Shown: one piece after another, positions 22,192 through 39,250 of the stretch | Layout: the number at the start of each line of letters is the position of its first letter | Position numbering within the stretch: the first letter of the stretch is position 1 | Assembly (NCBI GenBank): GCA_029379385.1 | Contig: CM055607.1 | Span: forward strand, 29,695,235-29,759,234 | From: Quillaja saponaria | Taxonomy: Eukaryota > Streptophyta > Magnoliopsida > Fabales > Quillajaceae | Direction: 5' to 3' | DNA length: 64,000 nucleotides | Notes under the pieces: model-generated | Seen by the model: only the letters and a program-made list of their open reading frames with translations | Databases searched by the model: none | Told to the model about the DNA's origin: nothing | Program-made: the position numbers and the translations under genes

Positions 22192-24031
22192 GTGAGTTTA
22201 ATTTCCTATAATGTTTTCTACTTGTGTTTGTTATCTTTGTTGTCTCACATTATTCACCTGAGTGCTTGCCTAGAAATTATAGTAGAAGAAAGAAACTAAT
22301 TCCTTGAATTTAGTGTACAAATTCTCATTTTGGATAGTACCCCGAGAAATAGAATACTCAGTCGATCTACCTACGTTAATAATTCAGTGGAATTTTTTTT
22401 TTTTTTTTTTTGAGGTCCTAGGTAAGTTCTTATCCTTGTGCCTCAGTGACCCAAAGAAATGCAATGGTTCTGAACAATAGCCTTCCATTTGCCAGAGAGT
22501 GATGAAGGAGTACAATGCTCTATATCTTGGCAAATTGATATTTCATAGTTAATAATGAGTCCTAGACTCCTAGCTGATTGTTTCATAATCATTAACCGCC
22601 TTTTGGTCAGATTTAGTGACTAAATAATTGTTTGTTTTTTCTTTGGCTTCTTGAAAATTCATTTGTTGTTGAGATTATGAGAAAATGTGGAGGGGAGAAA
22701 AAAGGAATTTAATATGTAGGTTTATTGAGGCTGTTGGCTTTATGAGCTTGCTTTTTATAATGATAAGTGTATGAAACCTCAGCATCTTTTCCTTGAATAC
22801 ATTTTATGTACTTGGCAGTTGAACTTAGGAATGAGGATTGTATCCATCAGGTGGAAGCAGAGGGTGCTGTTTTGTTCACTCAATCATCAATGAGCTTTTG
22901 TTATTATTAGACGTAAAGGAGACTTTTTGTCTAGGGTGAATAAAATTTTTGATTGCAGAGGAGGTTTATGTGTCTTGGTGGACCAAATGTGTTATCTGCC
23001 TTTAAAACTAGTTGTGTCCTTACTTCTCTACCAAGTGTATACTATTTGGGGCTTTTAGGGATCGTTTGGCACATCTTATAAGATTGTATAATATAGAATT
23101 ATTCAATATATTAGGATGTATAGTTATAATGTTGTTATATTGTTTTTTATCCTTCCCCTCTCCACTTTATAGCTTTCTATTGTCAGGCATGGTATAAGAG
23201 AGGGTCAACAGTATAAGTCTATACTATTATGTTTCTGCCAAATGTTGTATAAGAGCTAACTGGACAATCTTATACTATCATATTATCCTTATACATGCAC
23301 CAAACAAGCCCTTATAGAGTTTTTTTTATCAGCTCCTTTTTGGAATTCAAGCATGGAAATAATGCCTTTTGGTGTGTAATGTAAGGAAACACATTAAGCT
23401 AAACTTGCTGTATTTGTTTTCCGAAGATTCTCCATATGGTTTTGTTAACCATTGCAAGGTTAGGATATAATCAAGTTTATAAAATGTCTTTGGCAGCTTC
23501 CATTGTCTGTTTTAGGATGAGGTCTCTATAATTGCAAATGGTGCAAAAAAAGTAAATGTCTTGCAAATTGTTCTGTTCATGCTTTTGCGTCAGGGGAGGG
23601 ATATCAATGAAAGCATGCAAAGCTTGCTTGTTGTCATTGGAGCTTTGAAATCTAATCAGGATTACTGGACAATCTAGTGTTTTATGGATCTACAGAGGTC
23701 AGCAAACAACAAATCAACAATTCATTTTGTGATGTGAAAGGGCCAGTTTGTTGGGAAACTCTGAGCTGGTCCTTACTTTCCCCCACCTTCCGTAGGCATG
23801 TTCGCCAGAAGCAATTGCTTCTTAATCATAAAATACTTGCACAAATAGCTGTGTTAAATAGTAATTGTCTTTATATAATTTCCAATGCAATCATAAAATA
23901 AAAAAAGGATTCATGCTTGATTCTTCCCACATTGACCATTACATCACATTGGGGGCATGATATGCTATCTAGATATTTGATCACATCTTTCTTTGTCCAT
24001 ACCTTTTCTTGATTACCAACACTGCTTGCAG
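22192..24031. other. First intron and AT-rich sequence of the decayed PGK-like gene
   Basis: No exon of the gene was recognised here. The stretch 23490-23760 is less AT-rich and has short open frames without a domain. It contains a Tourist-like MITE (separate entry). Confidence 0.4.
23058..23311. mobile_element. Tourist-like (PIF/Harbinger) MITE, 254 bp
   Basis: The left end GGGATCGTTTGGCACAT and the right end in reverse complement GGGCTTGTTTGGTGCAT are inverted repeats matching at most positions. Both are flanked by TTA (23055-23057 and 23312-23314), the typical 3-bp PIF/Harbinger duplication. The interior is AT-rich with ATCTTATA / TATAAGAT inverted words and is non-coding. Confidence 0.8.
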
Positions 24032-26879
24032 CTAGATTTTTGGAAAGTTTATGGGCAAAATTCTGAACCTACTAGAAAGAACTGTTTTCTTGAACAAATT
24101 AGGTTTCCATGACTGCCCCAAGTTGCTTCCGCAATCAAGTTTATATACTGGGAAAATTGGTCACTACCAGAAACATCACGGTGCTCAACTTTCTTCAGCA
24201 AGTATATATATATATAAGATAAGATGCTGCAGCATCATTATTTGTTACTAATTTGAAGTTTCATTCATGTCCTTCATTCCTTCTTAGTTTACTCATCTAT
24301 CAAAAGTGTCTACATGTATTTTAATCTAGCAAGAATGTTTCCTTTGTGATGGAAATTTAATGGTCATATGATTGTTTGTCTTAGACTCTTAATTACCTGA
24401 AATCTAGATGGACAAACTTGTCTGATGCATTTTTTGTTATCTCCTATTAGACTATATTTGTGCAGCAAGAAATATCAGTTTTAGTAATTGCAAATCAAGG
24501 CATGAGTAATAACTTATTATCTATCATTATCTTTTGGCCAAAGTAATGTTATTCCGTTATGTTAGCATTATATGTAATGAGCTTTTGATGGTCAAGTTAG
24601 TCATAAACATGGAAAATGGAGTTGATAGAGAAAAGCTTATACATGTCATTTTCGCAAGATCACTATAAATCAGAATTAGTTACTTGTTCATACTATGTTT
24701 GCTTGTTACTTATTGCACAAACAGATGCACACGCCTAACAGGGTTTGAAGTTTGAACTTGGGAGCTCTCACTCTACCATTGTTGTCAAAGGGAGAAGGGG
24801 TGCTATGATCTAATGTTTATCGGCATAATCGGAGTAATACTTGCGTTGTTGATAGTCAAACTTTGTGTTTCTGTTAATTTATACCTCAGGGTTATATACG
24901 TCTAATGGAAAACATCAAGGACTTTATTACAATTGTGGCTTCACAGATTCATCTTATTACATGATTGGATGTGTATTTAATACAGTCCTTCTTTCTATAA
25001 TGTTTTTGGTCCTAATGTAAGCACATGGCTTTTTGTTAGGCCAACTTCAGTAATGGAGGAGAATGGGTTGCCTTACCACACAGACACACTCTTAGACAAT
25101 TTAATAAGAAGGAGCTCGTTGTAAAAGTTGTCATGGTTGGATTTTGATTCTAACATATTGCTCAAGCAAGAGCTTGATCGGAGGACTAAATTGTTCTTGT
25201 GCGCTATTTACCATAAAATATCTACACAAAGTAGGGGCAAAAGTAATTTTAGTTGATGACTGGCATGTCATAAATAAGTGTTTCCTTTCACATAGTTAGT
25301 CACTGGTAATAATTAGAGCTATTCTATTAATTAATTTGAATTGATCAAAGAAGAATTATCCAGTTTATTGATCGTTGGACATTATATGTAGCTTGAATCT
25401 GAAATAAACCTTGCAAGTAAAGTTTCAAATAGTTCATTTATCTAGGGAGTTCCCTTATAGATGCTTGACATTTTCTGTACTACCAGATTACCTGTTTATG
25501 ATATTTCAAATACAATTTGTTCCACTCCAGTGCAATTGTGGTGGCATGTCATAAAAGCTGGATGGCATTAAGAAAGTAGATATTCTTCTTCTTGAGAATC
25601 TTTCTGATTTTAAACAGGAAGTATCCAATTGTTAAAAGTTTTCTGACTATTATCATCAGGAGTTGATATATTTGTTGATGATTCCTTCTCCCAGTCTCAT
25701 GAAGTTCTTTTAGCAACTGTTGGTGTTACTCGTTTCTGGTATGCCTGTATAGCTGATTTTTACTTTGAGGAGAGCCTGCGCCAACTGAAGTATGAAGAGC
25801 ATTGTTGAAGCCTAGTATGTCTATGCCATTTTCTAGACAATTATATTAGTTTTCTAGTTATAAAGTTTTTATATCATTCTAGAAAGCAGTTCCGTTATTT
25901 AATTACATATGTTTTGCAGATGTTTCTCATGTGATACAGATTGGAGGAGATAATCTCTATGAAAAAGCTGTTGCGTTGCATCTTTTAGCTTTTAGATGTG
26001 AGAGGATAGTCTTTCTTGGAATGATGTCAGTTCCTACTAATTGGGTGGAACATAAGGCATGTAATGAACCTGTACATATTTTGTGCGACTTTCTCATGTA
26101 GAAATGTACAAATTCTGTATCCAAGAGACTTTTGGTGCAAGAATGAACGTCTTCCAAAGAAATTGGAAACATTTCCTGGTCATGGCATTTTGGATGGTAA
26201 GTTTCTTTTCTCTTTTATTTTTTAAGCCTGAAACATAGGACATGCACACTACTTTTCCTAATGTTTTAGATGTATAACAGATTACTGTTCTTTATAAAAA
26301 GTGGTGGTCATGCCAATATTGTATGAATGGTCTCTCGTCTAGAAAATATGGTGAGGTTCAAGGTCTCTTTAATGCCACATTGACAGTCAACTAATTCGTT
26401 AGCACTTAGCACAATCTATGATGAAATTTACAATGACTCTTTCAGAACACAAGGTAAATTAAAGGTCTACTTTTACATAGTATCGAAGACATAAACTGCA
26501 TTATGTTTAAATTCTCTCTCTGCCTGACGATGCAAGTAACATATAAATGCTTGTTTATGATTTTAGCTTCCTTTACCTAGAGCACGCTGGACATATTCCT
26601 GGGAACAAAGATCTAAAAATCATTATTGCTAATCCTGGTTTGGGTTCTTATATCTGATCGGTATTGTGCAGCAACTGGACTCTAATGGAGAAATTAGCAT
26701 TCGACACTTATACCTTTATTCTCAAGTTCAACTTCTTTTTATCTAATATTCTAATCATGTTTTCAGCAATTGTTATCAGTTAATACACGTGATAAGTTCT
26801 CAAAATAACTTATATTACATCTTATTATGCATTCATTTTAGCAATGTTCTTGAACTTTGCATTGCAATTTAGTTATTTT

Positions 26880-28790
26880 TAGCTTAGATTGTAAGTTATT
26901 GTGTTTTGTATTGAGTTTTCGTGTTTTACTTGTTTTTGTTAGTATTTAGCCTTCAAATAAGTGCTTCAACCCTAATTGGTTTTTGGTTATATATTTTGAA
27001 GGTTTAAGGCTTCAAGGAGTTAATTTTGAAGATAAAAAAATACAAAGGATGCAATTCTAGCTCGTAAGGCACTGTTTTGGCCCTGTTCACTCAACTGTTG
27101 AAACAGTGGCACCGCAGCACCAAAGAACCAGTGCCTAGGCGCCTTTTGAATCTGTCTTCAACACCTAGGCATCAAAAAGTCTAGCGCCTAGGTGCCAGCT
27201 CGATACCAGCACCCTTGTTTTCGTCTGAAATGCGCTAAACTCTGATTTTTTATGGGTATTTAAGGGATATAAGCTAGGGTTTGAAGGCAGATGGGTTTGG
27301 GACGTTTTTCTACAGCTTGAGAGAAGGTTGAGGGGCTTTGGAGGCAAAGGAGGCAAGAGGAGAAAGATGAGCAAGAAGCTTGAAGATTGGTGGCAACCTT
27401 CATAAGTTTTCTCCATTTCCTTCTTCTTTCTTTGTTCCTTGTGTTGTATTAATGAATTATTTAGCTCCAACCATGCTTAATTATTATAGAATGAACTAAT
27501 TATCTGGTTGTAAATGAACTTATCTATAGCTTGTTTTTGGTTTTCCTATAAATTGATTATGAGTTGTGGTATTTATGTTATGTGTAACGTTCCAAATTTA
27601 ATGATTCAAATTAATTGATCTCCAATTAGATTGATGTGGTAATTTAGAGAAACCTTGACAAATGAAATCCAAATTAGCTTTGAATGATATATTACATATT
27701 TGAATTTATTCACTTGGATGGTTGGATTTAATTTGCAAATAGGGTAGACATATACCTATGTCCCATGTATAACCAAAATGAGGTTTTCTCTTAGAGTTTG
27801 TTTGGAATAACGAGAAATTCAATTCATTCTAAATGAATTGTGATTAAAATCTTGTGTTTGGAACTCATTATATATAAAAATTTAATTTATTGTAAATCTC
27901 ATTTTAATTACTTTCTTTTATTTTAAATTTTTACCAAAATTAATATGATTTACAAAGAATTCAATTCATTTATTCTTTACAAAATTGTTTGGACAAATTT
28001 ATCCTTCATCTTTGTCTCATTTTCACACTTGCTCCTCGACCCTGCTCTTCTCTCTCAATCCCTCTCTCTTCCAACACTCATCTCTTCTCGCCCATTTTGA
28101 TTAGTAACACATCTCTTTCTTAAACTACAACAAACAATAAAAAGAAATTGGCCATAAAAAGGGAGGAAGAGAGAGAAAATTGTCAAGCTTAGACTAAGTA
28201 CATAATAATTATATAGAATTAGAGTTAATATTGTAAAATTGTTAAATTCAATTGAATTCTATTATTATTATTCACATTCCAAACAATGTAATTCAATTGA
28301 ATTCTATTAAATTGTATCAATAAAATGATTTGTTCCAAATATTAAAAAAATTATTAAATTGAATTGAATTGAAATCAATTCTTTTATAGATTTGTTCCAA
28401 ACTTACCCTTACTGAATTGGTTAATCAAGGTATAATTATAAGCAATTCGAAAGATACTTATAATTGAATTAAAATCATTGGTTAATACCATGATATCATG
28501 AATATAAGCAAGATAAGATAAATGCAAGTTAAGTCAACTGGGAGAGAAACTGTGATCCTAGGCTCATCTCAATCTATATATTTTTATATTATTTTGTTTA
28601 GATAGTTTAATTATCATTTCAAAGTTCATTATTTGGATAAAATTATGATTGATCAATTTTAGTACTTAATATTGTTAGATAATTCATCGTGAGAATGATA
28701 CTCTACTCATCACTTTATTACTTGTTAACGATACGTGTACTTGTGTGGTTTATCCGACAACAGCATGTCTGTTATTTAATTTATAAGCTA
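26880..28790 (+). mobile_element. Probable non-autonomous retroelement-derived insertion
   Basis: The segment interrupts the decayed PGK-like gene. It has GC-richer non-coding blocks with repeated GCGCCTAGGTGCC-like words near 27136-27200. It ends with sequence of the type ACGATACGTGTACTTGTGTGG, which I associate with plant LTR-derived non-coding repeats near the primer-binding region. No LTR pair, coding domain or target duplication was identified, so type and boundaries are uncertain. A Tourist-like MITE is nested inside. Confidence 0.4.
27794..28408. mobile_element. Tourist-like (PIF/Harbinger) MITE, 615 bp
   Basis: The left end GAGTTTGTTTGGAATAA and the right end in reverse complement GGGTAAGTTTGGAACAAA form a terminal inverted repeat. 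TTA flanks both sides (27791-27793 and 28409-28411). The interior is rich in AATTCAATT and its complement, so the whole can fold back. It is non-coding and related in its ends to the element at 62825-63387. Confidence 0.8.
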
Positions 28791-29016
28791 CCTTATTTTT
28801 TTCATTAACATGTTATAGAAAATCATATGGATTGTTCCTGTTACTTCAAGTAAATAGTTGAGGTGAGCATCTAAATTTGGCAGAAATGCTTTCAACTCAG
28901 TCAAAGCAAGGCAGGGATGGAGTTCTTGTTATGTTATTGATATGATTGAGAATGCTTCAGCTGTATGGGAGTTTCTCAAAGGAAGAAAGCTTCCAGGAAT
29001 TGTGGCGTTGGATAGG

Positions 29017-30293
29017 GTGTGTCCCAGTGATTTCTTTTGAAAAGAAAATGAACAATTATTTTTATATTAGTTTCTAGTACTGTAATTGGAGACTTGAAAT
29101 ATTTTCTTTTTATAACGATTGATTTTGGAGTTTGGACTATAATCTAGAGGTTTATCATACTTCCAATTAAAACTCAAGAATTCAATGATTTTTCTACTGG
29201 TGTATCTCTGGTGGAAAATGATTAATGGAGATGAAGATCTATTTCCTTTTGTTTAAATAACATTTGGTTTACAGAAATGCTATTACATGCATGTTAATTA
29301 ATATGATTTGTATAACAATACAAAAATCAGATTTTGTAGGATGTGTAATTTTTTTATTAGCAATACTGGTTGCATCTGTTGAAGTTTATGTTGGTCTTTA
29401 TTGTGTAAAGACCTTTTTTCTTTTCTTACTCATTTGAAGAGCACATTGATATTGATGTATAAAAAGTACCTACTCTGATCACCAATACCTCTACATTCAC
29501 CCCTCTTTTATATTTCTGAAGTAAAATTATTAGGATCTTGCTTTTATGACAGTATGAGACTGAATAATGTAGTACTACTTCCCATGCAGGCTATCAAGGT
29601 AATTCTTAGATTGAGTTTGATAATATTTTGTTTGAGAGGGTTCAAAAACTTTTTAGCTAATTATTTTGAGACAGGTTCTTTTTATTATTTTTTTAAAAGT
29701 TGGATCCAAATCATACAAAGCTTCATGGACCTGCTCTATATGACTTATTTGGCAGCCCTGTTAATGTCGCTGAAAGGGAAATAGTGAAGCTGGCCCATGG
29801 GCTTCTATACAATATATATCCTAAAAGCAGTGTATTTTTTTTTTTTTTGGTACATCGAACATATAATATTTTTACTAGATGATTTCAATATAATTGCTTC
29901 GATTGTATTTTGTTACTTTTAAATAATATTAGGATTGAATTTTCTTTTTGTACATTGAAGAAAATACAAACGTGGAAATTAATTGATGTGATTATAGATT
30001 TGTAGCTAAGAAATTTTGCAAACCCGCGATAGATAACCAATAACAATAAATCATAATATTAATGACCAAACCTAAAATATATGTGGACTTTGGAGTATAT
30101 ACCACACAGGAAAGAATGTTCTGGACAAACAACACTTCTAATTTAAATAGCCAAAATATTGGAATTTATGAATTATTCAAGCTCAGAAAAAGAAAGATAA
30201 ATAAAATAAAAAAACTCAAAAAGTTTCTATTCCATAATTTAAAAGCAAGTAAACAAACTTTTCTTTTCTAACAAGAAACGTAACACAACTCAA
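29017..30293. other. Intergenic region upstream of CDC48
   Basis: AT-rich, apart from one coding-looking stretch listed separately at 29700-29822. The expected methyltransferase half of the decayed gene was searched for and not seen. Confidence 0.45.
29700..29822 (+). other. Coding-looking orphan fragment
   Basis: Follows a possible acceptor (TTTTAAAAG) and reads LDPNHTKLHGPALYDLFGSP then VNVAEREIVKLAHGLLYNIY without a stop. The composition is that of a real conserved protein, unlike the surrounding AT-rich DNA. I do not recognise the family. It may be an exon relic of the PGK-like pseudogene or of another gene. Confidence 0.35.
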
Positions 30294-30303
30294 TATATAA
30301 ATA
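30294..30303 (+). promoter_or_regulatory. TATA box of CDC48
   Basis: TATATAAATA lies 90 bp upstream of the CDC48 ATG and is followed by a C/T-rich leader (CCCCCTCTCAACTC), the usual plant arrangement. Confidence 0.65.
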
Positions 30304-30392
30304 TCCCCCTCTCAACTCTCAACCCCCATTCTTTTTAGTCTTTTACCTCTGCAAACCAAACCTTCTATTTCGTCTCCTACTTTTCTCGAATA

Positions 30393-34836
<4,444 letters not shown>

Positions 34837-37800
34837 TTATTTTAATTTGTATTTAGTCATATTTATGTATGACATTTCTTTATTCTGTGTACTGTCTGAT
34901 AGCTCCCATTGGATTACAATTGCATTTTGCCCAAGATTTCATTTGGTTTATATTCACGCTGGGAAACCTGGTGACTGTAAGGAAATTATAAAGCACTGAT
35001 TGCTTTATGGCATAATTTAGACAGACAACTACCGTGGCTTCTCTGTTTGTTTTTGCTTATCTACGGGTGTTATCCTTCTCATTTGTTTCCAAAGGTTCTC
35101 TTACTATGAAGGTTCTAAGAGAATGTAGAAGAAAACCATTGCTTAAAAATTGGTAAGGCTTTTAGTTATTATCTACGGGTGCTGTGTTTTCCTTCTCATA
35201 GCAACCTGGACTGAATTTTTGGTGCTCTTTTTGTTTACCATGGTTGATAAAATCTTCACTGGGATCAGATAGCTTTGTTTAAGGGTAGTTAGGTGCATCA
35301 TGTGATTGTTCCTGTTGGATTCAGCCCTTCTAGAAGTATGTTTCTTTTAAATTATACGAGACTATGGGAGTCATTATTTGAATGGTGGCATCTGAACCTA
35401 GTCGGCCTACTTAGTTGACTGGACATTTTCTACGTTCACACACACACTGCATCACTGCACTGACACAATTCAGTAGTGGAAAGTCTGAGAACACGACCTC
35501 GCTACATGGAAACTTAGAAGACACCATGAATATATATTCCAGGTGCTCTGCCCAAAGTGAAATTGAGGTTCTTGCAGGGAAAAAAGGGTTCATGTCCGTT
35601 GGCTGTGGGAGAGAAGCAGAGCACTGGTGAAGGGTGGGCCACAGGGGAGAGAATACCATAAGCAGGACAGATATTATTAAATAGGAGGAGGGGTTACGTA
35701 GATAACGGATGCTGGATTTGAAAGATCATAAAAATGACTTCCATCATCCAAATCTCTTATTCATATCATATAATCTATTTGTTAGACAGACTAATAAGAA
35801 AAAATAAAAAAATAAAAAAAACTACTTACTCTATCCCTACAGTGTTTTGAGGCTTTGAACTAGCTAAGACAATAATTTATCAATTGACACATGTTGAAGT
35901 TAATTAGCTATTGTATCATATGATGGTAAGTTGGTAACAAATCATATCAAAAACCATGTGAGAAAGAGAAACACATTCTGAAATTATGGTACAAACTGAC
36001 AAGTTTTATGATAAGATAACCTCAAAACAAAGTAATAATTCAATCTTCAATATATTTTTTTAATTATCACCACTTCTTGACTTTATTTATATAATTCAGA
36101 TCAATTTAATATGCACGAGAAATACCCTAATACTCACACATCACATCGCTTGAGAACATACACAATTTACGTTGACAACTTAAAAATTCATAAATAAATA
36201 AAAAATTACTAACTCACTATTTCTTCTAAAATCAGGAACTCCAGAAAAAGAATATACAACCATGGCCTACTACTAGTACATAACAAGCACACGTGCATTC
36301 CCATGTGGGAAGTAGTAGATGGATTAATTGTATAACAAGTAGAGTCATCAGAGGTTGGGTCTTCCGCCAAATTGAAGACTCTGCCTGCATTACAAAGTTT
36401 TCAACATTGTCAGGATTGCACGTGTCCACCCTACAAATAATTATATTTCAACAATTTTCTTTTCTGGGTCGGCAAAGACACAAGGTGTGAGCCTGTGAGA
36501 GTACTGATGGGACCCGATGGAGGCATTAAAGGTTTGGTGAAAACTGAGCCACAATGCCAGGCACTGAGCCACTGAAAGAGGAATTGAGAGAAGGGAGTGA
36601 ATATGTCTGTAAAGAGAGTGAGGGCCGCACGAGGGAAGGGTAGAATACTGATCTGACCCCATGCACAGGGAGTCAGGGAGATGAACTGTTGTAGTGGGAG
36701 CTAATGTCAGCTGCTTGATTCCTGCTGTCGGTACACATACATCACATATATATATATTTACACTTGAATTGGGATTATAAGTGATTCAATTCAATATCAT
36801 GTAAAATAAATTATATATTTTTAAATTTAATTTGATTATATAAACACATTAAAAAGTATGTAAAAATAATTATTTTTTTCTAGTTCAAAGAGTAAAATAC
36901 ACTACAATAATTTTTGTTATTCACGACAGAAATTTAATGATTATTTTGAATACGAATGGTGAATAATAGAATTTTGGAAAGCATGTAATTAATCTTTCAC
37001 ATGTATATGTAAAAATGAATGAATGCAAGTTATATGTTGACCAGTAAAAGCTAATGATTTGTGAAAGCAACTATACATCCAACATGTGATAATTAAGACA
37101 AACCCACAATTTGAATATATATATATTGATATTTATTTATTTTTAACATTAACTTTTTAAACGGTTGAATCAAACAATATCTGTCACTAGTGTTTGCTTT
37201 TAGGGTTTCTTACATATGTAGGGAGGGTTTGTGGTGGCTTCACTGGTCACAGGGTCAAAGGGTGAGATTTATTTTCTAATTTATTAGGGAAGGCTTCTAG
37301 GGTTTGTAGTGTGTTACTTTTCTTCATAGGCTTTTTAGAAAGCATCAATTAGTGGTGCTTGCATCATATGTTGCAATTTCAATAATGGGATCCCTTCTCA
37401 AGGTTTTTGGTATAATTCATTCATTTTGACATATATAAAAATAGAAGCAAAAATTGTGAGAATATTGATGACCATATATATAAATTCAGATTTAGATAAA
37501 CCATATTTGATTTGTCATTAAGTTTTCCATATTAGAGGAGAGAGAAATCTTAAGATGTGTAAAATTAGATTTTAATGTTGCAGAAAAATGAAACAGGTAA
37601 CCAATTAAAAGCTGGTAGCACATATATGAGGATACAGGATGACACATATAACTTGAAAATCTATCAAAAGGATGGCCCAAAAGAAAATAATTCTAAAATT
37701 AGAGATGCTTGCTCATGTCTGATGTTCCCTTAGCAAAAGGACGCTTGTGAGAGATTGTCCGATTGACATAGGATTTTGGAGGCGTAGGTAGCATGATTGT

Positions 37801-38074
37801 TACAAGTGATCATATGCATTCAATACATTATATACTATGATTAATGTGCTTCTCAAACATATATTTGTCAATGGAATATTTTTTTTAACCTAAGTCCAGA
37901 TATTTAAATATTTAAACGATTAATATTTGATCTCTGAAAATGAATTTAGTGTATCTTAGCATTGGCTGGTGTGGCTTCAACTGCAAATTAATAAAGCTGT
38001 AATTCATGACATTATTTATCTTATAAAAGACTATTTTCTCATATATTTTTTTCCTATTCAAATTATAATTTGTA
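34837..38074. other. Gene-poor interval downstream of CDC48
   Basis: It starts with the CDC48 3' untranslated region. Two less AT-rich islands, 35400-35660 and 36230-36730, have short open frames on both strands without recognised domains. The second contains G-box/ABRE-like words (CACACGTGC near 36288 and GCACGTGTCC near 36418). No RNA gene was identified. Confidence 0.45.
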
Positions 38075-38215
38075 TGAAAGTGTCAGTTGATTCAACTGGT
38101 AAAATCAGGATATTAGTACTAATTCTCGTGATCGAATCCTACCTTCACCGAAATTAAGAGTCTATGAAATGGGAGAATAACTACTTTTTGTTGTGTAACT
38201 TATAAACCTAACTAA
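38075..38215 (+). mobile_element. tRNA-derived SINE-like element
   Basis: TTCAACTGGTAAAATC at 38091-38106 resembles box A and GTGATCGAATCCTACC at 38128-38143 resembles box B of plant SINEs. A T-rich tail with TTTTTGTTGTG follows near 38187. Target duplications were not found. Confidence 0.45.
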
Positions 38216-39250
38216 TTGACCTTATTCGGACCAAAAGAAATAAATAAATTACAATTTTGTGCATATAATAATTAATACACACATATATGTAAATTGTTGA
38301 TGGGTTTAAACTAGTCAAGCTAGCTCGAGCCAAATTTGCTACCTATGTTCGGTTTCGGCTCTCATCAAATTTTTAATAAGTTTGAGCTCAATTTATGTTC
38401 ACAAAAGTTGTGAGCTAATTAAATTCTTGACCAAACTAATTGCAGCTTCTTAAGGATTTGTGAAATATACTAAATCGGATGATATAAAAGTTCAAAATAT
38501 TTATAAATTTATACTACTTTTAATTTATTTATAATAAAAAATATATAAAAATATAATAATTAAAATATTCTCTCATTTAATTTTTTCCCATGCATATATA
38601 TAATTAAAATATGTATTAAACTATACTAAAGGAGAGGGCTCTTGATTGAATTTTGTAAAATTTACATTAAATATGTTTATTAATAAATAAATTATAAAAT
38701 AAAATTTTTAGATTCATTTAAACAACAAATCACACCCCACTCAATAAGTGACTGACTAACAATAATGTTCAAGTACAGGCGCTTCTCAACCATGCATCCC
38801 AGAACATGAAACTACCTCTCTTTTTTTTTTTTTATGTCATTTATCATTCAATTTTACTTCCTTTTTATCCCTTCAAATGTGTCAACTAAACTAACGAAAT
38901 ATATTCTAATTAAGAAATATTCTTTTTGATAATTTAAATACAAATCTACTTTTTAGGTTATAATCACTTAGACAATCTTAACCCATTATAAAAATGTGAC
39001 TAGATACAAATCATGGTCTCTAACCACGGTTGAGTCTTGCCTCAGCTCCAATCACCCTCAGAAAATAACTTTTGGAGAAGAGGGCCATGGCCAGGTCAGT
39101 AGCCCTTGGGCTGCGCTCCTTTGTAGGTTATCCTTTGGTGTACAGTTGCATCAGCTACAAGTCTATGAATGAAAGAAACAATTCAGAGAAAATATAAATT
39201 AACTTTGAAAGAGGCAGAAATTGTAGAATGTGTGCGCGCATAAATATAAA
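38216..39250. other. AT-rich repeat-like region
   Basis: Around 38300-38470 there are motifs of the type CAAGCTAGCTCGAGCC and TTTGAGCTCAATTTATG, typical of dispersed plant repeats. No gene was seen. A T12 run lies at about 38821. Confidence 0.4.

Larger units (their letters stand above)
22163..29016 (+). pseudogene. Decayed gene for a phosphoglycerate-kinase-like protein (possibly the PGK-like/tRNA methyltransferase fusion of plants)
   Basis: Fragments in order on the plus strand: 22163-22191 (MAHRSSPVL, good donor); 24032-about 24201 (RTVFLNKLGFHDCPKLLPQ, preceded by an in-frame TAG); 25040-about 25270 (LRQFNKKELVVKVVMV then a frameshift, DSNILLKQELDRR, another shift, IKYLHKVGAKVILVDDW); about 25671-25800 (VDIFVDDSFSQSHEVL, ATVGVTRFW); about 25920-26198 (IQIGGDNLYEKAVALHLLA, a shift, then NVQILYPRDFWCKN, LETFPGHGILD, intact donor); about 28870-29016 (VIDMIENASAVWEFLKGRKL, PGIVALDR, donor). 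The third and fourth blocks parallel the PGK N-domain (VLVRVDFN, GAKVILASH, VNDAFGTAHRAHASTVG). The block order matches my memory of a plant protein in which such a PGK-like part precedes a TrmB-like m7G methyltransferase; no methyltransferase part is seen. The gene is dead, from several stops and shifts and a retroelement-like insertion. The first two fragments are less certain. Confidence 0.7.

Noticed and set aside
27165..27470. 101-codon minus-strand frame
   Set aside because: Falls within the retroelement-like block; Ser/Leu/Pro-rich composition from low-complexity DNA, with no domain.
36655..36690. Possible miR160-like sequence on the minus strand (CCTGACTCCCTGTGCATGG)
   Set aside because: Too many mismatches to miR160 as I know it, and no matching hairpin arm was found nearby.
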